Shown one piece after another: positions 17,795 through 26,218 of a stretch of DNA of 64,000 nucleotides (positions within the stretch are counted from its first letter, which is position 1; each line of letters starts with the position of its first letter). The stretch is from Streptantibioticus ferralitis. GTDB taxonomy: Bacteria; Actinomycetota; Actinomycetes; Streptomycetales; Streptomycetaceae. Location of the stretch: contig NZ_JARHTQ010000019.1 of the NCBI RefSeq assembly GCF_029223525.1, positions 1 through 64,000 of the forward strand, read 5' to 3'. Position numbers and translations under genes: made by a program. The notes beneath the pieces are model-generated. The model was not told the DNA's origin. It worked only from the letters and a program-made list of their open reading frames with translations, and did no database searches.

Positions 17795-18412
17795 GTGGCT
17801 TCGATGACTTCTTGGGCCGATGCCCTCCGTCGCCATTCACCCGACCAACTCCACATCGCGCTAAGGCAAGAGAAGGAGCAGGCAGAGGAAAAGGCGCGTG
17901 TGCTCGGCGAAATGCTCAGCACGCTGGACCTCATTGTCGGCAGCGACGAGCAGTGGCAGAACGTCAATCTCATCGGCCCTGCCTCCTCACCGGCGCAGAC
18001 TGCTGCCAGCCCACTTTTCAGCGACGCGGGCGCTGGCCGACAGGATGTGGCTGCTGGGGCCCAGGGTCTCGCCAACCGAGCTGACGTGGCATTCGGCGCC
18101 TGCAGCGACGCGGGTGCGGGCATCCCGCCGCAGCGGCCAGAGCCTGCCAAGGAGTCATTGGACAAGGCCACGCCGGTGACACGTCGGGCGCGGATCATCG
18201 CCTTGATGGTGGCTGCCCCGCAGCGTTGGTGGTCGGCCATCGATCTGTGCGCTGAAATCGGTGTGGACAGTCACCGCAAACTACGCGGCATCCTCAGCGA
18301 CATGGTCCGCTCCGGTCAGCTCATCAAGCACAAGGAACCCGGCCGCAAGAACGTCTACTACCGGCTGGCACCCGAATTCGCCCAGCAGCAGGAGGCGCCG
18401 GTGAGCGGGTAG
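17795..18412 (+). CDS. Coiled-coil/winged-helix protein, copy 1
   Basis: A 205-residue protein in two parts. Residues about 18-45 form a charged helix likely to be a coiled coil (ALRQEKEQAEEKARVLGEML). After a low-complexity Ala/Gly linker, residues about 128-195 look like a winged-helix DNA-binding domain (AIDLCAEIGVDSHRKLRGIL, then DMVRSGQLIKHKEPGRKNVY). It is probably a DNA-binding regulator or partition-like accessory protein; the family is not recognised. GTG 17795 is used, with ATG 17804 possible. A strong hairpin follows. The second copy is at 39570-40187. Confidence 0.6.
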   Translation: MASMTSWADALRRHSPDQLHIALRQEKEQAEEKARVLGEMLSTLDLIVGSDEQWQNVNLIGPASSPAQTAASPLFSDAGAGRQDVAAGAQGLANRADVAFGACSDAGAGIPPQRPEPAKESLDKATPVTRRARIIALMVAAPQRWWSAIDLCAEIGVDSHRKLRGILSDMVRSGQLIKHKEPGRKNVYYRLAPEFAQQQEAPVSG

Positions 18413-18425
18413 GCCCACAAAAGCA

Positions 18426-18456
18426 GGCACCTCCGGGATTCCCGCCCGGAGGTGCC
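18426..18456 (+). terminator. Intrinsic-type hairpin after the winged-helix gene, copy 1
   Basis: GGCACCTCCGGG at 18426-18437 pairs perfectly with CCCGGAGGTGCC at 18445-18456 over a 7-base loop. It lies 14 bp after the stop codon. The same hairpin occurs in copy 2 at 40200-40230. There is no long U-tract, as is common in high-GC actinobacteria. Confidence 0.75.
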
Positions 18457-18594
18457 CCAAAAGCGAGTTCACCAAGCTGCATCTTCCAAGCTGCATTTGC
18501 CGGGTCACGTCGCGTTGCGCGCGTAGCACCAGGTTCACCTCGTGCGCCGCGCCGTGTCACCCGAACGTGTGCCCTTTTCAAGGGCGTTGGGCGG

Positions 18595-18930
18595 TCATGG
18601 CGTTTGCTGTTGCTGTTCTTCCGCACTGCGGGCGCGCTCGCGGCGCGGCCACAAGTCCACTTTCAATGCCGCTTCCAGGCGCGCGATGGCGCCGAAGTCC
18701 GGCAGCGTGCGGCCTTTCAGCGTGCGCTCGATGGTGCGGCGGCTGACCCCACAGATCCGCTCTACGGCGAACGGGTTCAACCCTCGATCGAGGATGACGT
18801 CGCGCAGACGCCGGGTGAACGCCTGCGCGTAGACCGCGCTGACCGGGGCGTCACCGCGCAGCCGCCCATCGGGCCATTGCCCCTCGGCCAGGTAGCTGGC
18901 GGGGGCCTCGTCTCCATGGCTGCGCGGCAC
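18595..18930 (-). CDS. XRE-type helix-turn-helix regulator of the recombination module, copy 1
   Basis: About 111 residues with a central helix-turn-helix (FAVERICGVSRRTIERTLKG), followed by LPDFGAIARLEAALKVDLWP, the pattern of XRE/Cro-type repressors. The GTG at 18930 is used because it is conserved in both copies, whereas the upstream GTG at 18951 is not. The C-terminus is a Glu/Gln tail. It is divergent from the recombinase-like gene across a perfect inverted repeat, so it probably represses that gene and its own. It still looks intact here although its neighbours are frameshifted. Confidence 0.7.
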   Translation of the reverse strand: MPRSHGDEAPASYLAEGQWPDGRLRGDAPVSAVYAQAFTRRLRDVILDRGLNPFAVERICGVSRRTIERTLKGRTLPDFGAIARLEAALKVDLWPRRERARSAEEQQQQTP

Positions 18931-19011
18931 AACTCCACGGTAACCGCGCACGCCACGCCCCTCCCTTCCCCGAACCGGGTTTGTGACGCGAACAGCCTTC
19001 CGAACATCAAT

Positions 19012-19054
19012 CGAACATGGAAAATAGTGGACCTATAAGAACACTCCATGTTCG
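19012..19054. promoter_or_regulatory. Operator-like inverted repeat in the divergent promoter, copy 1
   Basis: CGAACATGGA at 19012-19021 and TCCATGTTCG at 19045-19054 are perfect 10-bp inverted arms. A further CGAACAT half lies at 19001-19007. Between the arms are AGTGG and TATAAG elements resembling promoter hexamers. The gap between the XRE gene and the recombinase-like gene is the expected place for an operator. Copy 2 has the same layout with one mismatch. Confidence 0.6.
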
Positions 19055-19066
19055 CGGGAGACGCTC

Positions 19067-20039
19067 GTGCCGCGTCCGCTCGTCATGGGCGGGGTGGTGG
19101 TGACCGACGTGCCCACCGCCATCGCCCTGTATGAACCCCGAGGCCTGCCCCTGGCCGCCTGGCTTCAGGTCGCACCCTTCGTCCGCGCCTCGGTGACCAC
19201 CTTCGAGCCCGCCGCGCCCTGGGCTGCCGTGCAGTACCTGTCGACCACCGCGCGGTTTTGTGTGTGGGCGATTGCCGAGTATCTGCCGTTGCAGACCGAG
19301 GAGTTGTTCACCCCCGACGTCGTGGAGCGTTTCACCGCGGCCGGTATGCCCACGCTGAAGGAGTCCTCGCGGCGCACACACCGCTCACGCCTGGCTGCGA
19401 TGGGCAGGAAGATCACTCGGCGCGCGCCATGGCCGCCGCAGCAGGCCGCGTTGTCCCGCAACCGTCTGGCGCCTCCCTACTCCGAAGAGGAAGTGGCCGC
19501 GTACTTCGAGGTCGCCGAAAAGCAGCCCACCGGCGCGCGTACCCGGGCCGCGTTCGGGCTGCTCGCCGGCGGACTCGGCGCAGGGCTCATGCCTGGCGAG
19601 CACCTGATCATCACCGGCTCGTCCGTCACTGCTGATCGAGACGGCGTCACCACACTCCACGTCGCTGGGAACAAACCGCGACCCATCCCGATACTGGCCG
19701 CTTACGCGCCGCTGGTACGCAGCCTCGCCGCACGCTTCCCTGACCAGCCCCTCATCGGCACGACCGGGCGAAAGAGCAAGAACCGCCTCAACCAGCTGGT
19801 GTACAGCATCGAAGTGCCCGCGCGCCTACCTTCGTTGACCGCCCCCCCGGCTGAGGACGACCTGGCTGGTCACCTTGCTCGCCGCGGGGATCCCGCTGCC
19901 GGAGCTGCTGACCGTCGCGGGCCTGGCCAGCACCGGCACCCTGGTGGATCTCCTCACGCACGTTCCCCGCCTGTCGGCACAGGACTCGGCCAGCCGGATC
20001 GCCGGTGCCCTCACCCGTGTGCCTGGGGCCGCCCGGTGA
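19067..20039 (+). pseudogene. Tyrosine-recombinase-like gene, copy 1, frameshifted
   Basis: This is the counterpart of 40869-41840. The frame is intact to SIEVPARLPSLTAP, then one extra C in the C-run near 19845 shifts the rest. Removing it restores RLRTTWLVTL and the normal C-terminus ending PGAAR, whose stop overlaps the transposase start (GTGA). As in copy 2, the Arg of box I is Met (GLMPGE) and the tyrosine position is Leu, so the ancestral protein already lacked the recombinase active site. The homopolymer slip makes this copy a pseudogene. Confidence 0.8.
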
Positions 20040-21765
20040 GCGACCCTGCCCGCATGGTGCCCCTGCACCGCACAGGCCTGCGCAAGCTCACCCTCGAACA
20101 AGCCGTCCGACGCGCCCAGTTGCTGGTCGACCGCTCCGGCCTGCTGCCCGCGGTCCAAGCCCACCTGCACGCCGAGACCGGTGCGCCACGGGAGTTCACC
20201 GCCCGCGCCTTGCTGGTGGGCCTGGTCACGCACGCGCTGCGCCTGGGCGAGATGCACCTGACGAAGGTGCTGTCCACCCTCGCCGACCTCTCCCCCTCCG
20301 CCCGCCACGACCTGGGCCTGTGCGAGGACACCGCTACCTACCGAATGCTCTGGCACGCCTTCACCCGCCTCAACCGGGCCCTGGAGAACGGCGCGCTGGC
20401 GATCACAACCACCACTGGGTCAACCGCTCCACCGGCGAGCTCCTGCCCTGCCCTGCCGACTGCCCCCACCAGCCCATCACCACCGCGGAGTTCGTCGGCC
20501 GTCTCCTCGATGCCTCCCTGCCCGACAGCCTGCAACCCACCGGCGTGCTGGCCATCGACTCCACTGACTTCGAGACCTGGGCACGGCGCCGCTCGTGGAA
20601 CCGCACCCCCGACGTGGACCCCGACCACCTGCCGGTCACAGACGACGAGACTCACGACGACAAGCGGCTGCCCAACGAGCCGAACTGGCCCCGGCTCGGT
20701 CATGACGAGCGCGCCCAGCACACCGTCGACTGGGACGCTAGGGAGGGTTACCGCTCGGGCACCAACGGGGGGCGCGGTCAGGTCTTTTGCGGGTTCGACC
20801 TCCACCTGGCCGTCAACGCCCGCACCACGAACGGCCCGGAAGTCCCTTTCGTCTTCACCGGCCTGCACCTGGCCCCGGCCGGATCGCACAAGGGTGAAGC
20901 CGGAATCGCCCTCATCGACCAGGTACGCGCCCGCCGCCCCGACCAGCCGATCACCGAGGTGCTGGCCGACCGCGGCTACTCCTACTGCACCCCCGCACGC
21001 TGGGCCCACCCCGTCCGTGCCCGCGGCCTCGAAGCGATCATCGACCTGCACCCCAAGCAGCGTGGACAGCACCCCGGCCCCATCCCCGGCACCGTCATCA
21101 TCGACGGCACCCTGTTCACCGACGCCCTACCCCCACCCCTGCGCCGCCTACCGGGCTTTCCCATCGGCATGGCCAAGGAGGACAAGGCTGCACTCCACCA
21201 GCGTTACGACCAGCGCGCCGCCTACGCCTTCACCCCACACAGCCGCCCCGACATCGACGGCTACCAGCGCTTCAAAGGCCCCGCCGTCGCCAAACGCGTC
21301 CGCTGCCCGAACTACCCCCCATCCCTGCGCCTGCCTCACGACCGCCCGACCACCCGCTGCGCCCGCGGGATGCCCTGCGCGTGCGGCAAGACGATCACCC
21401 TCGGCCCCCAGGACATGGCTTGGACCCGGCAGCGCACCATCTGGGGCACCACCGCATGGGCCGCCGACTACGGACGGCGCTCCGCCATCGAATCCGGCAA
21501 CGCCGAGATCAAGACCCACCGGCTCCACATCGACCGCGGCTTCACCCGCGTCATGGGCACCCTCAAGAACACCCTCCTGCTGGCCTTCGCCATCGCAGGC
21601 CTCAACGTGGTCCTCCTACGCGACTGGCACGCCAAACGCCACCGCCCCGACCCCTGGGCCACCCTCACCGGCGAACCCGAGGAGCCCCGTAAGACCCGGC
21701 GCACCCGGGCCAAGCGCCGCACCACCACCCTCGCCACCCTGACCACCGGCGAACCACCAGGCTGA
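20036..21765 (+). pseudogene. DDE transposase, copy 1, frameshifted
   Basis: It closely matches the intact 578-residue transposase at 41837-43573. Near 20404 four bases (CCGC in copy 2) are missing, which breaks the frame after LENGALAIT; the rest, including IDSTDFE, ADRGYSY and AIESGNAEIK, is in the next frame. Both halves keep good coding character, so the mutation is relatively recent. It overlaps the recombinase-like gene by GTGA, as in copy 2. Ribosomal frameshifting could in principle rescue it, but there is no slippery site at the deletion. Confidence 0.85.
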
Positions 21766-21954
21766 CCTACCCCAGCCCCCGCGATCACCACCCGAGCACA
21801 CAGCGCGGCCCCGCCCTGCCCGAAAACAGGCCATAGATCAAGAAAACGCCCCGCCACGGGCCGGACCGAACGCCTACTGGCAGGACAAACACGCGAAAAA
21901 CGCCACACCGGCCCGCCGCACACCCACCACAGCACCCGCGCCCAGACGCAACGA

Positions 21955-22026
21955 AGAACCCCTGGTCCGGATCTCTCCGAACCAGGGGTTCTGTCAATCT
22001 GCCTCGGGTAGTTACGTGAACTACCC
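21955..22026. repeat. Paired hairpins at the right end of copy 1
   Basis: AGAACCCCTGGT at 21955-21966 pairs with ACCAGGGGTTCT at 21981-21992. A second element, GGGTAGTT-ACGTG-AACTACCC, spans 22006-22026. The same pair occurs at 43763-43833 in copy 2, next to the tRNA-Leu gene. They mark the right limit of the duplicated block and could be a transposon end, an attachment site, or the tRNA's 3' flank copied with the block. Confidence 0.6.
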
Positions 22027-22252
22027 ATTGTGGGTTGTTCACATAACCCGCTGAGCTGGAACGACAGCGCCTCATGCGCACGGCTTGCACGGGCTAAGGG
22101 CTCTGCCGAGCACAATGATTTGTCCTTTTGGGGGCAGCTCTCCCCGTCTCGGCGACGGTCCAAATCTGACCCTTTGACGGCGTGTCAATCCTGACCCATT
22201 TGTGGATTTTCATCTGATTCTTGGCCTTGGTGATCAAGGTCAGGAGGGAAGG

Positions 22253-23512
22253 GTGATCCGCGTGGAAGACTGGGCAGAGATCCGCCGTCTGCACCGGGCG
22301 GAGCAGATGCCGATCCGTGCGATCGCACGGCATCTGGGCATCTCGAAGAACACGGTTAAGCGGGCCCTGGCGAGCGACCGGCCGCCGAAGTACCAGCGGT
22401 CGGCGAAGGGCTCGGCGGTGGACGCGGTGGAGGTGCAGATCCGCGAACTGCTGCGGGAGACACCGACGATGCCCGCGACGGTGATCGCCGAGCGGATCGG
22501 CTGGGAGAAGGGGATGACGATCCTCAAGGACCGCGTCCGTGAGCTTCGGCCCGCCTATCTCCCGGTCGATCCGGTCTCCCGCACGACCTATCGGCCCGGC
22601 GAGCTGGCCCAGTGCGACCTGTGGTTCCCGGAGGCACAGATCCCGCTGGGCTATGGGCAGACCGGCCGCCCGCCAGTGCTGGTGATGGTCTCGGGCTATT
22701 CGCGGATGATCGCCGCACGGATGCTGCCCTCCAGGAGGACCGGCGACCTGATCGATGGGCACTGGCGGTTGCTGTCGCAGTGGGATGCCGTTCCGCGGAT
22801 GCTGGTGTGGGACAACGAGGCCGGCATCGGCCGCGGACGGCTGACCAGCGAGTTCGCCGCGTTCGCGGGCCTGCTCGCCACCAAGATCTACCTCTGCCGC
22901 CCGAGGGATCCGGAAGCGAAGGGGCTGGTGGAGCGGGCGAACGGCTATCTGGAGACCTCGTTCCTGCCCGGTCGTCACTTCAGCGGCCCGGACGACTTCA
23001 ACACCCAGCTGGCCGGGTGGCTGAAGGTCGCCAACCGCCGCGTCCACCGCACCCTGGGCGCCCGCCCGGCTGACCGCTGGGAGGCCGATCGGGCCGGGAT
23101 GCTCACCCTGCCAGCGGTGGACCCGCCGACCTGGTGGCGGTTTGCGACCCGGCTGGGCCGGGACCACTACGTCCGCGTCGACACCTGCGACTACTCCGTC
23201 GACCCGGCGGCCATCGGCCACCTGGTCACCGTGCTGACCGACACCGACGAGGTCATCGTCTTGGCCACCGGCGGACAGATCGTCGCCCGGCATGCCCGCT
23301 GCTGGGCCCGCCACCAGACCCTCACCGACCCCGAACACGCCGAGACCGGTCAGATGATGCGGCACCAGGCCCGCCGTCACCCCACGGGTCAGATCCAGGC
23401 CGTCAGCTGCGGCGGCACCGGCCCGCTGGTCGAGGTCGAACAGCGCGAGCTGGGCACCTACGACCGGTTGTTCACCGTCATCGACGGCGGCGCCGACAAG
23501 GAGGCCATCTGA
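22253..23512 (+). CDS. istA: IS21-family transposase IstA
   Basis: A 419-residue transposase. It has an N-terminal helix-turn-helix (MPIRAIARHLGISKNTVKRA) and an rve/DDE integrase core. The first Asp is in LAQCDLWFPEA and the second in MLVWDNEAGIG; the Glu region is DPEAKGLVERANGYLE. The GTG at 22253 is used, with AGGAGGGA just upstream, giving the usual MIRVEDWAEIRRLHR start. Its stop TGA overlaps the istB ATG by one base, so the two are translationally coupled. Confidence 0.9.
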   Translation: MIRVEDWAEIRRLHRAEQMPIRAIARHLGISKNTVKRALASDRPPKYQRSAKGSAVDAVEVQIRELLRETPTMPATVIAERIGWEKGMTILKDRVRELRPAYLPVDPVSRTTYRPGELAQCDLWFPEAQIPLGYGQTGRPPVLVMVSGYSRMIAARMLPSRRTGDLIDGHWRLLSQWDAVPRMLVWDNEAGIGRGRLTSEFAAFAGLLATKIYLCRPRDPEAKGLVERANGYLETSFLPGRHFSGPDDFNTQLAGWLKVANRRVHRTLGARPADRWEADRAGMLTLPAVDPPTWWRFATRLGRDHYVRVDTCDYSVDPAAIGHLVTVLTDTDEVIVLATGGQIVARHARCWARHQTLTDPEHAETGQMMRHQARRHPTGQIQAVSCGGTGPLVEVEQRELGTYDRLFTVIDGGADKEAI

Positions 23513-24369
23513 TGCCATCAACCGCCACCGCCGACGGCGAGGCCGCCCTCGCCCAGCCCGTCGACGAAGCCCAGGTGTCGGCCGCGGGTCGCCGCACCAG
23601 CCAGCAGACCTCCTCCGATCTGGCCTTCCTGGCCCGGGCTTTGAAGGCTCCGGCCCTGCTGGAGGCCGCCGACCGGCTCGGCGAACGGGCCCGCAAGGAG
23701 TCCTGGACTCACGCCGAGTACCTCGTCGCCTGCCTCCAACGCGAGGTTTCCGCCCGCGAATCCCACGGCGGTGAAGCACGCGTACGCGCCGCCCGCTTCC
23801 CCTCGATCAAGACGCTCGAGGAACTCGACGTCACCCACCTGCGCGGCCTGACGCGCCAACAGCTCTCGCATCTGGGCACGATGGACTTCATCGCGGGCAA
23901 GGAAAACGTCGTATTCCTCGGCCCGCCCGGCACCGGCAAGACCCACCTGGCCATCGGGCTGGGGGTCCGGGCCTGCCAGGCCGGACATCGCGTCGCCTTC
24001 GCCACCGCCGCCGAGTGGGTCGACCGACTCGCCGCCGCCCACCAGGCCGGAAACCTCGCCGCCGAACTCACCCGCCTCGGCCGCTATCCCCTGATCGTGG
24101 TCGATGAAGTCGGCTACATCCCCTTCGAATCGGAGGCCGCCAACCTGTTCTTCCAACTGATCTCAAACCGCTACGAACACGCGTCCGTAATCGTCACCAG
24201 CAACAAACCCTTCGGACGCTGGGGAGAAGTCTTCGGCGACGAGACCGTGGCTGCCGCCATGATCGACCGCCTCGTCCACCACGCCGAAGTCCACTCCCTC
24301 AAAGGAGACTCCTACCGCATGCGCGGACGCGAACTCGGACGCGTCCCCACTGACACCGACACTGACTGA
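23512..24369 (+). CDS. istB: IS21-family helper ATPase IstB
   Basis: A 285-residue AAA+ ATPase that assists IstA in target selection. The Walker A is GPPGTGKTHLA and the Walker B is LIVVDEVGYIPF; the sensor region is VIVTSNKPFGRWGEVF. It ends close to the right inverted repeat. The N-terminal 35 residues before LAFLARALKAPA are less conserved and may be linker. The length is typical for the family. Confidence 0.9.
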   Translation: MPSTATADGEAALAQPVDEAQVSAAGRRTSQQTSSDLAFLARALKAPALLEAADRLGERARKESWTHAEYLVACLQREVSARESHGGEARVRAARFPSIKTLEELDVTHLRGLTRQQLSHLGTMDFIAGKENVVFLGPPGTGKTHLAIGLGVRACQAGHRVAFATAAEWVDRLAAAHQAGNLAAELTRLGRYPLIVVDEVGYIPFESEAANLFFQLISNRYEHASVIVTSNKPFGRWGEVFGDETVAAAMIDRLVHHAEVHSLKGDSYRMRGRELGRVPTDTDTD

Positions 24370-24625
24370 AACACCGCAAAGTGGGTCATTTCTCACCCGC
24401 CCAAAGCGGGTCACGATTCACCCGACGCCGACACCCCGCGGTGTCGCGATCGCCACCTTCTCCCCGTTCGCAGAGTGAGCCAACGAGCCCCAGCTCTGCG
24501 CGGCCATCGCCGACCGGATCGCCTTCCGCTGCACGCTCATCCAGTTAGGTGCTGATCGAACTTCTCAGATCCCTCCTTCGAAAATGAATTGCCGAAGCAG
24601 CCGCGCTGCCCAGAGGATCTGCGCT

Positions 24626-24730
24626 ATGACCACGATCACCGCCTTCCTGCCGCTGACCGCCACCGTCCGACCGGTGTGCGTCCAGCAGCAGCCTGGCCGA
24701 TCACGGAGGCCGATGCTCGTCTACGCGTGA
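24626..24730 (+). CDS. Small leader frame before the LysE-type gene
   Basis: A 34-codon frame starts at ATG 24626 (MTTITAFLPLTATVRPV) with AGAGGAT upstream. Its TGA overlaps the GTG of the exporter gene in the sequence GTGA, an arrangement that would couple translation. It might be a leader peptide, or the disrupted beginning of an older gene. There is no family resemblance, and it may not be a real gene. Confidence 0.3.
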   Translation: MTTITAFLPLTATVRPVCVQQQPGRSRRPMLVYA

Positions 24731-25359
24731 TCGCAGCCCTGGTCGCGGGGCTACTCGCCGGCTACGGCATTGCCATGCCGGTGGGAGCAGTCGCGACGTA
24801 TCTGGTGGTCCTGACCGCTCGGACCTCTTTGAAGATCGGCGTTTGTGCCGCATTGGGTGTCGCAACCGCGGATGGCCTCTACGCGCTGATCGCCGTGATC
24901 GGAGGCTCCACGCTGACCCGTGTCGTCGAGCCGATGATGCACCCCTTGCGAGGAGTCTCGGTCGTGGCGCTCATCGCGCTGGCGGCCCGCAGCGCTACAA
25001 CGGCGCTCATTCGGTACCGCAAGCCGCTGACGGCAACTCAGCCCGAAGAACGCCCCCTCGGCCCGGTGCGGGCCTATATGGGGCTATGGGGGGTCACGAT
25101 GATGAACCCCCTCACCTTGATCTACTTCGCGGCACTCGTGCTCGGCAGTCAGAGCCCAGCGGCGCCGAATCATCTGGAACAGGCCGTGTTCGTCCTGGCC
25201 GCCTTCGCAGCATCCGCCAGTTGGCAAGTACTTCTCGCCGGTGGCGGAGCATTGTTCGGCCGACTACTGACCAGCGGCCGAGGGAGGCTTGTCACCGCCG
25301 TCGCCTCCAGCGCCCTGATCACCGTGCTCGCTGTCCGCATGCTCTTCGCACAGCCCTGA
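24727..25359 (+). CDS. LysE/RhtB-type amino-acid exporter
   Basis: About 210 residues and five to six hydrophobic helices, with the LysE-family features: an N-terminal AMPVGAVATYL (the G-x-x-x-P-GP-like region) and the central NPLTLIYFAAL helix. Such proteins export amino acids or related solutes across the membrane. The start is uncertain: GTG 24727 gives a family-like N-terminus (VIAALVAGLLAGYGIAMPVG), but its ribosome-binding site is weak unless it is coupled to the upstream small frame. An Lrp regulator and an APC transporter lie nearby. Confidence 0.75.
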   Translation: MIAALVAGLLAGYGIAMPVGAVATYLVVLTARTSLKIGVCAALGVATADGLYALIAVIGGSTLTRVVEPMMHPLRGVSVVALIALAARSATTALIRYRKPLTATQPEERPLGPVRAYMGLWGVTMMNPLTLIYFAALVLGSQSPAAPNHLEQAVFVLAAFAASASWQVLLAGGGALFGRLLTSGRGRLVTAVASSALITVLAVRMLFAQP

Positions 25360-25392
25360 CGCGCATCGGCAATGTAAGAACAGATCACCCCA

Positions 25393-25426
25393 GGACCGTT
25401 GGCCAGCCAAACAGGGCCAGCGGTCC
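25393..25426 (+). terminator. Hairpin after the LysE-type gene
   Basis: GGACCGTTGGCC at 25393-25404 pairs with GGCCAGCGGTCC at 25415-25426 (one G-U pair), followed by GTTTCAT. It lies 33 bp beyond the stop codon. The sequence is almost the same as the hairpin after the VOC gene at 9106-9138, including the loop AGCCAAACAGG. Confidence 0.65.
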
Positions 25427-25602
25427 GTTTCATCTGATCGACCGCCAAGCGCAACCCAGCAGGTGTTTTCGACAAGATGAATGAGAGCCATTCGCGCCGT
25501 TGTGATTTCCTGGATCCGGGCTCCGTTCCTGCTGTCCGCATCGAGTTCCGGTTGTCGCTCGATCGAGCGGCAGCCGTCGGATACGACGGGGGCGGTGCGC
25601 AT

Positions 25603-26091
25603 CTATGCGTGGTCCCCGGGATGCGCGGTCACGCTCTGTTCGGTGATCACGCGGTCACTGACGCTCGTTGAGTACACGATCGTGGTGGTGATCGAGCCGA
25701 TCCGGGCGATACCGGCCGTCAGCTCTTCGAGATGTGCCATCGACCGGGCTGCGACCTTGGCGATGAAGCAGTCGCTGCCGGTCACGTGATGACACTCAAG
25801 GATCTCCGGGCGCTCGTCGAAAATCCGCGCGTAGTCACGGTAGTCGCCACCGGGGTATCGGATGTTGACGAACGCGAGGATGGGCAGGCCTAGCCGGTTC
25901 AAGTTGATCCGAGCACGGTAGCCCTCGATGACCCCCCGCTGCTCCAGGCGCCGGACGCGCTCGGCGACCGCGGGTGGCGTCAGCGCGACCCGGCGGCCCA
26001 GTTCACTGAAGCTCACCCGCGCGTCCTGCTGCAGCACGCGCAAGATGCTCCAGTCGGTCACATCCAGCTCGACTTTCAATTCGTTAGCCAT
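25603..26091 (-). CDS. Lrp/AsnC-family transcriptional regulator
   Basis: A 162-residue protein of standard Lrp length. The N-terminal helix-turn-helix spans residues about 12-60 (DWSILRVLQQDARVSFSELG, then LTPPAVAERVRRLEQRGVIE). The C-terminal RAM domain follows, with LAFVNIRYPGG and CHHVTGSDCFIAKVAARSM. It is divergent from the APC transporter gene at 26219 and close to the LysE-type exporter, so amino-acid-responsive control of export is likely. ATG 26091 is preferred over GTG 26094. Confidence 0.85.
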   Translation of the reverse strand: MANELKVELDVTDWSILRVLQQDARVSFSELGRRVALTPPAVAERVRRLEQRGVIEGYRARINLNRLGLPILAFVNIRYPGGDYRDYARIFDERPEILECHHVTGSDCFIAKVAARSMAHLEELTAGIARIGSITTTIVYSTSVSDRVITEQSVTAHPGDHA

Positions 26092-26218
26092 CACGGGAGC
26101 ATAGCTTCAACTTAGTTCCCGATAGAGGGAAGACGCTTAATAGCATCCCTGTATCCCGGCAGGAGACCCCCATACGCTGCGACGAGAAGTTGCAGATGTC
26201 GCAGCCCAGGAGGGGTGG

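Larger units (their letters stand above)
10636..22036 (+). repeat. Large direct repeat, copy 1
   Basis: This 11.4-kb block is the first copy of a segmental duplication; the second is 33356-43838 in the same orientation. Gene order and most bases agree, from TGACGTACCGTGCGCCCG at the left to the GTAGTTACGTGAACTAC element and ATTGTG at the right. Differences: a stop codon in the PBP-like gene, a deletion joining the kinase to the XRE regulator near 14654, an extra segment at about 15439-17517, and frameshifts in the recombinase-like and transposase genes. Copy 1 is the more decayed of the two. Confidence 0.85.
22147..24433 (+). mobile_element. IS21-family insertion sequence
   Basis: A 2.29-kb element carrying istA and istB. 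The ends are imperfect inverted repeats about 55 bp long. The left end starts TCTCGGCGACGG, and the right end in reverse complement reads TGTCGGCGTCGG; both have internal repeats TGACCC..TTG. It is flanked by a 5-bp direct repeat CCCCG (22142-22146 and 24434-24438), consistent with target-site duplication. Both genes are open throughout, so it may be active. It lies about 110 bp right of duplicated copy 1 and is not inside copy 2. Confidence 0.85.

Noticed and set aside
19067-21742. An 891-codon fusion of recombinase-like and transposase genes in copy 1
   Set aside because: The intact copy 2 shows two overlapping genes. The fusion is caused by a +1 shift near 19845, and a second shift near 20404 puts the rest of the product out of frame.
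22027-22110. Possible tRNA remnant at the right end of copy 1
   Set aside because: Past ATTGTG the sequence shares only one or two bases with the tRNA-Leu end and no arm can be folded.
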